NCBI GenBank assembly: GCA_022393335.1
Contig: JAJEKB010020275.1
Location: 366,745-430,744, forward strand
Direction: 5' to 3'
From: Macrotrachela quadricornifera
Lineage: Eukaryota > Rotifera > Eurotatoria > Philodinida > Philodinidae
Length of the DNA stretch: 64,000 nucleotides
The number at the start of each line of letters is the position of its first letter. The first letter of the stretch is position 1. The notes beneath the pieces are model-generated. The model was not told the origin of the DNA and ran no database searches. It was given only the letters and a program-made list of their open reading frames with translations. Shown in pieces: positions 11,135-22,141 of the stretch. A program made the position numbers and the translations under genes.

Positions 11135-12943
11135 TCATTTCCAATGCAACGAAATGTTGTTACAAATACGCTGAATCATATAATTAGGAAGAAGTTTTTC
11201 TGAATCGATCATTTTTTGTAGTTTATGAACCATGTTATCGTTAGCATTAGGAAAACAAACACTCAAGAAACAGAGATGAGGAATGTTTGTAGTAATCTTT
11301 AGCAAAATAAATCGTACGAATGTTTCAGGATTTAGGTCTTTTAGGCTCACTAGCTGAAGATATTGCATGTGAGGACAAAGATCAATAAAAAACTGCATTC
11401 GCTCCAATTCGATCATCCCTTCAATATTAACTGTTCTAATTTTGTTATTGTTCGATATTTGAAGAAAAATCTGTTCATCTTCCTCCGACAAACAACTTGA
11501 CTGCCATGGTGACAATGCTGATACTCTCAATGAGTTAAGATTAGGTAATAGTTGTATGATCTGGATCAACTTTTCAATAGATATCTCCTCGCAATAAATA
11601 TTCAGATGCGTAAACTGTACTTCAGCAATAATGTCTTTATACTGGTCGGTGTATACTTCATCACTTTCCGTAAAAGAATGTTGATTGATAGTTAGTTGGA
11701 TAGATGGAACGAACTTAATCGAAGAATTATTACTATTTTGTCGATTAGAAACAATAACATGTTGTGTTAACTTCTCATTAGTATTTCGATCAAGATATGT
11801 AATGTGATATGTTGGTTCATAGAAATTGTACCATCTTTGTTTGAAAAAAAAAGTAAATCGATTGATTCAAAAGCATTTTTTTTAAACGTACCTGTATGGA
11901 TGAATTGAGTAGATTAGTTCTGCATCAATAATATTCAAATCTACAAACCACTGTCGTTCGATCCAAAACGGTGAAGTAAATTTAATGATTTTCGTTTCAA
12001 GAGAATCGTTTACATATTCATCTTCACAATGTTGACGATATTCGTAGTTGAATCTACGCAAATTAGGCATATATTTTGTTATTATTCGTTCCCAACGATC
12101 AGCATCAAAATAATCTTCATTTTCGTATTGCTTAATTTTTAATACTTGCACTTGAGCACATATTTCTTTTAAGAGTATTTCCAACGATGAAAAACATACG
12201 TCAGAGTTACTAATTGAGATGTATGTTAAATTGGAGAATATCATTGGCTTTTCCATTTTAATGAGATCGTTCAATTCCTCCAAGTACTGACAAGTTAGAC
12301 GACGAAGCTGAGGCGTGTGGCAAATTATGAAAAGAAGATCGTCACAATTACATTTGTGATCAATAGTCAAAGATTCAATAGTGTTGGACTGCTCTATTGT
12401 ACGAAGTGGACCAATGAGATTTATAGATCGATATGTATCTAACGACAATTTATTGCGTTTCAAGAAGGGTAAAGCGTAAATCATTTGATAGATACCATTA
12501 TAATCGTTCCGATACCAACTATCGAGATGTATGGTCAATGAGAAAAGACGAGGGGAAGATTTTAAGTAGAAGAGAAACATCTTCAGCTTGTCAGATAAAT
12601 TTTGGACGAGGACAATTGATTCGAGATGACTATATGATGAATCAATAACACAATATCTGCAAATATCACTGATGGAATATTCCTTTCCTAATTCAAGTGA
12701 AATAATACGATGTGTATTTGGAATAATAACTTGTTTACAATAATTTTTGAGTTTAGCTGCTAATTTTGAACGAAGTTTAATTTTTAATGGAAACGACGAA
12801 CATGTAATAAGAGTTTGAAAACGAGAATTAAGTTTAGAAAATGCCTTATAAATCTCACAACCATCAAGATATTCAAATATTTCATAAAGAAGCTCATTTG
12901 ATAGATTTTCAATGCAAGCGATTGATACACTATGAAGGACCAA
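11135..12943 (-). CDS. F-box protein with LRR-like C-terminus
   Basis: Two visible exons: 12943-11892 and 11834-11135. They are separated by a 57-bp GT-AG intron whose splice joins HPYR to WYNFYEP in frame, giving about 580 residues. An F-box lies at about residues 10-50 (ENLSNELLYEIFEYLDG then IYKAFSKLNSRFQTL). The remainder is a long Leu-rich region with irregular repeats such as NLTYISISNSDVCFSSLEIL and LLPNLNSLRVSALSP. F-box proteins recruit substrates to SCF ubiquitin ligases through Skp1; the repeat region would select the substrate, which is unknown. This style belongs to a family I associate with bdelloid rotifers. The start is unresolved: the open frame reaches 12943 without an ATG. 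An acceptor at 12930-12931 and an upstream ATG with a GTAAAT donor (ATG near 12996) suggest an extra first exon, but that splice gives the wrong frame by one base. Confidence 0.85.
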
Positions 12944-13538
12944 GAAAATATGTATTCAATGAAAGAAATTTTTTCCTGACATTTACTTTTCGTCATGAAA
13001 AGTTGCTAAAAGAACGTAAAAAAAATAAATGATCAAGTATATACATGCAGCACATATCTTACTTCGCGATTTCTTCGTCTCAGCACTGTTTAGTTCAGTA
13101 AATTCGGACTGTCGTTTATCTGGATACATCTCTGCTTATAAAATAACTATGAAAAAGCACATAAAAGAAAAAATTGACGTATATACAACGAAGTATATAC
13201 TCACATATTGTTGTTATTTCGTTTCACTTTTGCAATTATACTTTTCCCTTAAGTAAACAGAACAAAAGAAAGACAACATGTACTGCTGTTCTATCGTGAT
13301 TACAGACGGAGTGAGAACGTGTTAGAAAAAAAAACCAAGTTGTGTAAGACAATAGCAATATTCAGTTTTTTATTATTTTGAAAAATACAAAATTCTAAAC
13401 CGTTGAAGAATTGTCAGCAAAGCTATGATAATTTCTCAGGAAATCAAGGGCTAACCATAAATTCCCTCACCGTTTCATCATTTGTATTAGCTAAAATAAT
13501 ATATTTTCCTCATTAGTTTTCACATGTATAGATCAGCA

Positions 13539-13734
13539 CTGGTCATGGACCTTACTTTTGAAACCTTTACCATACTTCCGAAACTATTGGAACTATTTTT
13601 TTCTTCGCTTTAACAGGGTGAGGGTGAGGGTGAGGGCGAAGGAGGGGGTTTCATTCTGAGGGTGAGACAGCAAATAGTTCCGGAACTTGTGTGGTAACTA
13701 TAGAAGAGGTTCGAAAAGTTAGGTTCATGACCAG
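13539..13734. repeat. Inverted repeat with G-rich centre
   Basis: The outer arms pair imperfectly: ctggtcatggaccttac at the left and ggttcatgaccag at the right, extending inward to aaactattggaactattt and aaatagttccggaac. The centre at about 13616-13668 is strongly G-rich with repeated gggtga units, giving at least five G-runs of three or more. That is a potential intramolecular G-quadruplex in an otherwise very AT-rich region. No gene is present. Confidence 0.7.
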
Positions 13735-14281
13735 CCCTCCTCAAATCAATGAGATTTTTCAAATCGTTCATTGATAGAGTAGATGTCACTTAGAAATGAA
13801 CAAAAAGAAGGAGATAAAATAAAATAAAAAAATGGAAATATCATTGAAATATTTATATCTTTGTTCAAGTATAGATGAACAAAGAAAAAGATGGAACAAG
13901 ATATTGAAAATATATATGCACTTCTGACGATTTTAAAACTGAAATATTCTTGGGATCACGTGATTTTCGTTAAATAGCACTTAAAGTTTTGCAAATATTC
14001 AAGATATATGTTTCTTTTCAAATATAAATGTATTCATTAAAACAAATTTTGATTATATATGAAAAAATAAGGGAATTTGTTTTTTGGTCAGTATAACAGT
14101 TGAAATGATCAGTAGCAAGAATAATTCTAAAGCTAGTCAATTTATTGAATGATCAGTAATTTATTTGAATTGTCAGATTATAATTAGTTGATGTCATAAA
14201 TTAAGCAAAAGATCAGTAAATCCAATTTTTCAACAGTCGATTATATGAAAACGTCAATATAAAAATTTAAATAATATAACA

Positions 14282-14435
14282 AGACCTGACTCGATTTGTA
14301 TTATAAATTATTCTATGTTAAAATTTGTACTTGAAAAATTGTCTTTATATTAGAAAGATGTAGTAAAACACGTTCTGCAAAATGAAGTGCAAATTTTAAT
14401 ATAGAATAATTTATAATACAAATCGAGTCAGATCT
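14282..14435. repeat. Inverted repeat, about 50-bp arms
   Basis: The left arm (14282-14331, gacctgactcgatttgta and onward) is nearly the reverse complement of the right arm (14385-14435), around a 53-bp spacer. Differences are few. It is probably a small foldback or MITE-like element with no coding content. Confidence 0.75.
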
Positions 14436-16787
14436 TCAGGGCCACTTTTTAAGAAGCAACGGACAACATTCAATCAGTTTAGCAAGTGGCATATGGTGTA
14501 CGGAACTAGAGAACGATGCACATTGAAAAGCACCAAAATATAATTGACTATATTTTTTGACGAATTATGTATGCAAGTATATTGTGGGACTAGCTATTCG
14601 TCTTAAATACTATAAATTACCATCAGTAGCATAAACTGTTTCAATAGGACAAAAGAGAAAACAGAGTAGACTAACTAAAGCTGAAACCGCTTTATTAATA
14701 CAATGATTTAATTTTAATTTTTTTTCTTCATCAGCAAACTCATGAAATTGTTCTATAATATCGTACATTTAAATAAAGGAAGAGGGCAGATAAAGCCATT
14801 TATCGGCCCACTTTCGAATTGATTTATTTGTATCAGGTTTGAATAAAGGTTTTGGTGCCTGGAATTCCTTACAGGTACCGTGAAAAAAAAATTCATTTTA
14901 CAGAACTCAAAATTGTATGTACTTGTAGATTCAAGGATGCTAATGATGAATATCATGATAAAATCTTTCAAAATTTCCTCATTTCTTATACAGATCTGGC
15001 CAGTCTGTTGGTTCCATTTTTCATTATTGGAGTCCTTATAAAAGAACTGTTTATCAAAAATTAGTGGAAAATAATTTTTCTAACTCAGAATTTCGAGTTC
15101 CCCACGAGTCTGAGTTTTTTACCACGAAAAAAGATATCCTATGGAAAAAATACGGCAATTATGGGGCAAAAATTGGCCATTTATTGGGTACATAGATTTT
15201 CATCTCCTTAATTTTTTATGAAGATGGTGTTGTTGCAACGTCAATTGTGTAACTTTACGACTCAGAAAATTATTATTTTGAATTTGATTATCTGAGGCAT
15301 ATATAAATGAAAATATTTTTTATATATGAAGTTTTATACATTCATGTTCATATTCAATATATTCAACATGTTGTAGATGCTTATTCAATGGAAGATATAT
15401 TAAACATATAAAATTTTCAATTTTCGAAGTAATTAAAATACACAATTAAGAATAAATTTCGAACGATTTTTATTAATTGAATGAAAAAAGAAATATTTAG
15501 TTATGAATCAATATGAAAATAGGATTTTGATGTTTTTTCTTATTTTTGTTACACTTGAAGAGTTTTTCACCTGATATCATTCTTTATATTTTCAATTATT
15601 TTTATAATTATTTCATTAGATGTTCTTTTACAATTCTCAAGATTAAACTCCACAATTGAATCGTTATCGTTGAGATATTATAAATGATTAGTATCAAATA
15701 ATTAATGTACGTGATAACAAAGCATTTTTATTCGATCATAAAACACTCTAAATTTCCTCCGTCCTTCGGTCTAATAGAAAAATAGAAGTACAGAAATTGT
15801 ATCAGATATAAACTGCTGGAAAATTTTGTAATAAAGGTATAAGAGACCTTTCTTAAATAAAAGCTTAGACTTTCCATTAAAAAAACGAAATTGGTACTAA
15901 TTATAATAATACATTATGTTTCGAAGAATATTTTATATAAAATAAAAGAATAGTAGAAAGCAACATGTAATTATCTTGATTGTTTACATGAAAAGTAGTT
16001 TGAGATACCATTCGCATACTTATTCTAAGACTGAAGATATGTGCGAAAATATCTTGCAAGAACGCTATAAGATTTCGATAATACGTTTGTGTTTTGCCGA
16101 ATAATAAAAAATAATTTTTAGTTAGTGAAAGATATACGTCCTTGTGCCGTCCTCCTCACGCATGCACTATATGGATGATTAATCAAGTAATCATTTGATA
16201 TATATCTCAAATGAACCAATGAACAGAAACAAGAGTATAAACATATTGAGTGCAAAATAAGTCTTGTGTAAAGAATTTCTTTGTCACTTTTGGAACAATA
16301 ATTGATTTAAATACTTGACTCACACATGAATATAGTAATGTATAAACATTTTTTCTTGTTTATATAAAAACGAATTTATATTAAGGTACAGAACTTATGA
16401 AATATTTCAAAATTATAAAATTCAATCGTAAAATTAAAATTAATTATCATTCATTGTAAATTTTATTTGTATATATCTAAACGAAACGTTTAACTCTTTT
16501 TCAAACTGACTTTTTTTCTGTTCTTTCTTCATCTTTCCTTTTTTCGGTTTAACGTGAAGTCACATACAGAGGGCAACCCTTTTTTTTTGTCATTTCTTAC
16601 ACGAACGTGGGCAAGGTAACATAACGAAAGTATGTATATATAAATATATCCATTATTTGTGCGTTACACTTCAACAAAATAATATTTATTAGAATATTAA
16701 TAAAAATTCCTCAATAGTTTATGATACATGAGAAAAATTATAACAAATAAATTTTTTAGATAAAAAAATTATAAACAAATAACTATT

Positions 16788-19700
16788 ATGAATTCAAAAA
16801 ACAATTCTATTTCATGCACTAAATTAAATAAAATAACGACAAAAACCAATATGGTTAGAGAATATTGCTTTTTTTAAAACTATTTATACATATTTTTTTA
16901 CTATTTGTTTTTAGAATAATTATAATGATGTTTACTGTTTTGAATGCCATAATCAAGGTGATCTTATTAATTGTGATTTATGTCCACGTGCATATCATTC
17001 AAAATGTCTTAATTTACATACAACACCTGAAATAAATTGGGCATGTCCAGAATGTGAAGTATGTATTTTATTTTTAAAAATAATTAAAATGTTAATTTAT
17101 ATATTTTAGATAACTCAATCATCATTTAATATAATCAACCAATCAACACTATTACAATGTCATTCAATGGATGAACTTCAAATTATGTTAAAATATGCTT
17201 TTCAACGATTGAAATCACATTCTCAAGTTAATATAAAAATCATATGAATGTTAAATATATTTATATTTGACTTCTTTTCAAAGGCTGAACATTTTATGCA
17301 ATCAATCGATTTACAAAAGAAACCTAAATATCTTGATTATATCATTCATCCAATGGATCTTGAAACGATAGAAAAAAATCTTAATCAAAAAAAATATAAT
17401 TCAACTAAAGCATTTTTTGGTGATATTAAATGGATTTTACATAATAGTATTATTTATAATGGAAGTAAGTATAATCTTTTACAATCAATCATAATAAATA
17501 TTCTCATTTATATAGATCAAAATAAATTAACTAATATTGCACGTACACTTGTTAAAATTGTTCGTCATGAAATGATAGAAATTGAAATTTGTCCTGAATG
17601 TTATTTACGTAGTATACAATCAATTTCAACAGATTGGTTTACGAAACCATGTACTATTCCACATACATTATGTTGGGCGAAAATGAAAAGTTATCAACCA
17701 TGGCCTGCAAAAATTTTACGTATTGTTAATAATGAAATTGATGTTCGATTTTTTGGTCAACATGATCGGTACAAAAAATTATATTGATTAATATATTTAT
17801 TTATTTTATTTTTTTATAGAGCATGGATATCATTTAATAATTGTTTTGTTTTATCAAAAGAATATCCTGGTTTAGAAAAGAAAAAATCAAATATTAATTT
17901 TGAAAAAAGTCTTATTGAATTACAAATTCATATTGAACAAATAAAAAAACTTTATGGACATTTTACATATGCACCATTACATACATTAATAAGTAAAACA
18001 AAACCATTCAAATTTGTATCAATTATTGATGGTATGAATAGAAATTTTGATAAAATTCTCTTAGTAATAAATCCAAAATAGAGAGAGATAGGAGGAGTTT
18101 TGTTTTGTTAAGTCATTTAAATAGAACATGATTAATATTTTTCATTTTGCACTTACATTTTCAATCTTCAATGGAACTCATTCGGCTCAAAGTTTTCAGA
18201 TTCGAATCCAGATTTGTAGTCTTTATGTTCTCAATGAAATTTGCTACATTGAGTCTCATTATATGTTATTTTTCGACTAAAATATCGGTAACTTAGCTAA
18301 ACTCCATTAGATCTGGATCTTAGAACTTAAGTCTGAATTCGAACTCAGTTAAGAGAAAAATTTAAAATTCGAAAATGGAATTGCATTCAATTGAATCATG
18401 AACCATTTCGATGAGCTACACCTGGAACAAAGGAGATATTTGATCTGCGTTAAGGAAAACTAGAATACTAACGATACAACAATGTTTAAAAAAAAAGATT
18501 ATATTGTGAGTCTGTGCAAAACATTCTGGCAGTGTCTAATTGATCTGATTCTAAGTATTCAGCATGGGTTTTCTTCATTGGCAATGCAATTTACGGCAGA
18601 TAGTCATACAAAACTCAATTGCCAGTGGTCTCCAGTATATGAATACAATTGATATTAATGACATGTAGACTACGGTATTAATCGATATTTATACAACTAA
18701 GCTACGTTTTGGTTTCGGTTTCAATAGAAAATTGCTTTTGAATAGAGAAACATTCCTAACGCTTTACAATCTCTCTCCATTATTATGAAATGTTAGTGAA
18801 ATTAATTTGACCGAATATGAAAATTATTGAAGTTAATTCAAAGCTTAAAAGTATCTTAATACTAGATGAGTTGTCTCATTCGACGTTCTGTTTTTAACAT
18901 CAAAATAAAACAATTGACGACTTTTTAATCAATAAAAAAAAATTTTGTTTTTTATAGATTCAATTTTACCTTCTTATATAACAGCTGCAAATATTAGTCA
19001 TATATTTGAATTATCTAGTAAATGTTCAAATCAACAAAATTTATCTCCTAAAATAAATATGAAAAAATCAAGTAAACGTTCTCATAAAAATTCATATGAA
19101 TATCAACAATCACCTAAACGTATGCGTATATCATCGAAAATTTCTAATGAAAATAATGAATTACAATCAACGTTAAATGTATTTGATATACTCAATCAAT
19201 CAGAACAAATCCTTCTTCCAAATAAAAAAAATAACGAGTAAAAACTAATTTCATTTTTTTCATCTAATACAAATACCTTTTTTTTGTCGAAGAGCATTAT
19301 CAATTCATTCAAAAATGCGTTCTTCTTCTCCTACTGATAATAAATTACGTATTCAATCATTATTAAAAAAATATATTAAATGTAAATCACCAACAATTGA
19401 TCCTATTTTATCTGATGTCAGATTAACAATAAATGCATTGCTTGATGCAATTGAAGCACTTAAAATAATATCTGAAGTTCATATATTACCTATAAATAAT
19501 CAAATATCAGAACAATGTATAAGAACAAAAAGACCTCGAAAATCAAATTTACAACAACATATTATTCCAAAAAATACGAATCCAGATTTAGTCACATGTT
19601 CATCATTACCATTTATACCATTAAGACCGTTATCAGCTAGTCCATCAAAGTATATTTTATCTTATTAATATTCTTCAATCTATTTATTTCTTTATAGTAT

Positions 19701-20777
19701 TGATATATTCGAAAGTATTTCACCTTTAATAAATGATAATATGTCAACAGATGATCAACATCAAGAATTACAGAGAACAACATCTATTGAAATACTTAAT
19801 ATCAAATCAGAATCATTTGATAATGAAGTTCATCAACAAACACAATCATTTATTTCAACTAATTCTTTCCTTATATCACCATCATTAAATACAAATACTC
19901 ATCTTCCTATTATTATTCCTAATTCTCAATGTATACCACAAACATCAACAACAAATCAACAGAATACTATATGGCCATCTGTATTATCCATTAATTCAAC
20001 CATACAACAATCAAAAAAAACAACACATCAGCGATTAAGATCATCAATATATTCTCCGACATCATCTAATTCATTCTCAATGTATGAATCATTACAGAAA
20101 CGATCAAACAATATAAAACAAACTTATCTTACCTCCAATACTTCTCATATTTCAAATCAAAATTCTAAACAAGTATGAAAAGAAACATGCCATTATTTAC
20201 TGCTTAAAATATAATACGAGATTGAAAAAGAAAATCTTTAAATCGAATAAAAAACTACTGATATATTATTAAATCTTCCAAATAAACAGATACTATCTTT
20301 TCATTTAGATATCACAACATACCAATCCACCTCTATTAGACGAGTATGTTAAATAATTAGTTAAAATTAAATTTTAATTCACTCCTATAGTGATCAAACA
20401 ATAAATGGAATTCAAATGCTTATGAACAATTTTAATAATCAAGTAAATATAATCATTTTTTTAAAAATTTGATATAATTTGATAATAGTTTCAACAATTA
20501 CTTGTTGATGTAACTGATCAAATAAAATCATCTGTTGAAAAAACTCGATTGAAATATGAAAAAGATCTTGAAGAAATTCATCATTCTTATCATATATCAT
20601 TAAATGAATTACAATCAATTGCAAGTAATGAAATATTCATATATAATCTTCATTATTTTCTTATTTAATTATTCAGGTAAACAAGTTCAAGATATTCATA
20701 ATAATTTAGAATTACAATATTCGAAAAGACTTTCTGAAATGCGTCATCGATATGAATCAAAACATCAATATCAATAA
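16788..20777 (+). CDS. ZMYND8-like PHD-bromo-PWWP chromatin reader
   Basis: Multi-exon gene. The start at 16788 lies 28 bp after a splice acceptor at 16758-16759. Exons: 16788-16853, 16915-17058, 17110-17226, 17284-17464, 17516-17768, 17820-18031, 18958-19237, 19293-19649, 19698-20172, 20309-20343, 20391-20442, 20489-20624, 20677-20777. Domains in order are a PHD finger (CFECHNQGDLINCDLCPRAY, CPECE), a bromodomain (PMDLETIEKNLNQKKYNS, NGNQNKLTNIA across an intron) and a PWWP domain (CWAKMKSYQPWPAKIL, FFGQHDRAW). These match ZMYND8/ZMYND11, nuclear readers of modified histones linked to transcription control and DNA repair. A long Ser/Thr/Asn-rich middle and a C-terminal coiled coil (QQLLVDVTDQIKSSVEKTR and onward) follow. 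The model stops at QYQ and lacks the C-terminal MYND zinc finger of animal relatives. Introns are 45-60 bp except a 926-bp one after the PWWP domain and one of about 136 bp. A stop at 18079-18081 would end a short form if that long intron is retained. Confidence 0.88.
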
Positions 20778-20973
20778 AACTATTTCATTTCGTTTAATTG
20801 AAAAAAATGAAAACACACACACCCACACATATAAAGTAAAGCAAAGTGATTAAGTATTGTAATGAATAGGTTGTTTTAATTTTATCTAGGTTGAAAAGCA
20901 AAAGTAAAAGAAAAAAGAAAGGTTGAAGAAACAATTTGTCATTTTTCTTGTCATTGTATTTTTCTTTTTTTTC

Positions 20974-21838
20974 TTAATCAAGACCAAGATTTAATGGATG
21001 TTTAGGTGTTTCATTCAAAAAGAATTTTTTCATAAATTCCGAAAAAAGATTATCTAAAATGAAAATAATAAAATTTAATAATAAATATATATTTATTTCT
21101 ACTTACAATCCATACGCTTGTTGCCATGTTCAGTAATAAAATCAAAAGCTTTTTCAGCACTTGATTCATCAATATCCCATGAAATAAGCATATTAGCAAA
21201 TTCATCTCTTGATACAGCACGTTCATCTAATAATCAATAAAATAAAATTAATAAAAAGAAAAAATATTTTATTACCTAAAAATTCATTAGCACGAAAAAG
21301 AGCTTTATGTAAACCTTCGTACCATTCAGGAAATTCATTTTTTTCCTTTAAACCACCAATAATATCATTCATAACATCAAGCCATTCGTCTTTACAAAGA
21401 AAAAATATATTGTTTTTTTTTTTAAGTAATTCATATATATATATATTAATATACCTAAATCGATATTTCCATCTTTATTTGCATCACCAACAGCACATAA
21501 ATCCCAAAAATATTTTTGAAAATGTTGTTCAAGACGTTTACGTAAAACTTTTAATCGAGCATTTTTTGCAGCCTCATCTTTTGATACAATAGACTATTTA
21601 CAAATAAAAAAAGAGACAGGAAAATAATTATTAATATTTAAAATATTATAAATTACTTCAATAGCAGCTTCAAAATCTGTCCAGTTAACAAGACCATCAT
21701 TGTTTGTATCTAAATTATTTTTTTTTTATTAAAAATTATTATTTAAATATTTAAAAAAATAAATATTTTACCAAGTGTTTTACTGAAGAATTGTTGAAGT
21801 TTCTTCATCGATGATGGTTTTATGTTATCACGTGGCAT
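20974..21838 (-). CDS. EF-hand protein, sarcoplasmic Ca-binding type
   Basis: Six exons separated by short introns (first exons 21838-21772 and 21709-21657) encode about 190 residues starting MPRDNIKPSSMKK. EF loop 1 is DTNNDGLVNWTD and loop 2 is DANKDGNIDLDE, the latter split by an intron. A later pair (FLDERAVSRDEF and EHGNKRMD) has lost most calcium ligands. Size, the LRKRLEQHFQKYFWDL helix and loop spacing fit invertebrate sarcoplasmic calcium-binding proteins or calexcitin, soluble cytosolic calcium buffers or sensors. There is no N-terminal myristoylation signal and no membrane segment. It ends in NLGLD. Its stop lies about 200 bp from the ZMYND8-like stop, in convergent orientation. 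The subfamily name is less certain than the EF-hand assignment. Confidence 0.85.
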
Positions 21839-21953
21839 CGTAATAATCTTAATGTAGCAAAACGGAATGAAACAATCTAAAATTAATTGATAAATAAATA
21901 TATATATGTAGGCACATCATCAAGAATATTCTGGAAGAATTATTGGTAGTATT

Positions 21954-22038
21954 GCAGTTTAGTCATACTTTTCCTCTCACCCTCATACTGATTGCTGCGT
22001 GCAATATAACAATCAATATGAGGGTATGATTAAACTGC
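21954..22038. repeat. Small inverted repeat
   Basis: Arms gcagtttagtcatac and gtatgattaaactgc, continued inward by cctcatactgattg and caatcaatatgagg. The left arm has a 12-bp insertion relative to the right. Probably a small foldback element. Confidence 0.7.
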
Positions 22039-22104
22039 AGAAGGGCCGAATTATTATAACTTGATCTATTTTTTTCTCATCTCCTTAAAATAACAACAAT
22101 ATTG

Positions 22105-22107
<3 letters not shown>

Positions 22108-22138
<31 letters not shown>
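22108..22138. repeat. TA dinucleotide microsatellite
   Basis: About 15 uninterrupted TA units. Similar shorter TA tracts occur near 39299, 41872 and 48680. Confidence 0.9.

Positions 22139-22141
<3 letters not shown>

Larger units (their letters stand above)
12944..16787. other. Gene-poor interval with foldback repeats
   Basis: No convincing gene lies between the F-box and ZMYND8-like genes. The interval contains two inverted repeats (13539-13734 and 14282-14435), listed separately. Short open frames at 13029-13256 and 14753-15064 have no family similarity and no splice partners. Confidence 0.5.

Noticed and set aside
13616..13668. Telomere-like G-rich repeats
   Set aside because: The gggtga units are few, irregular and interrupted, and they sit in the centre of a foldback repeat between genes; this is not a telomere array.
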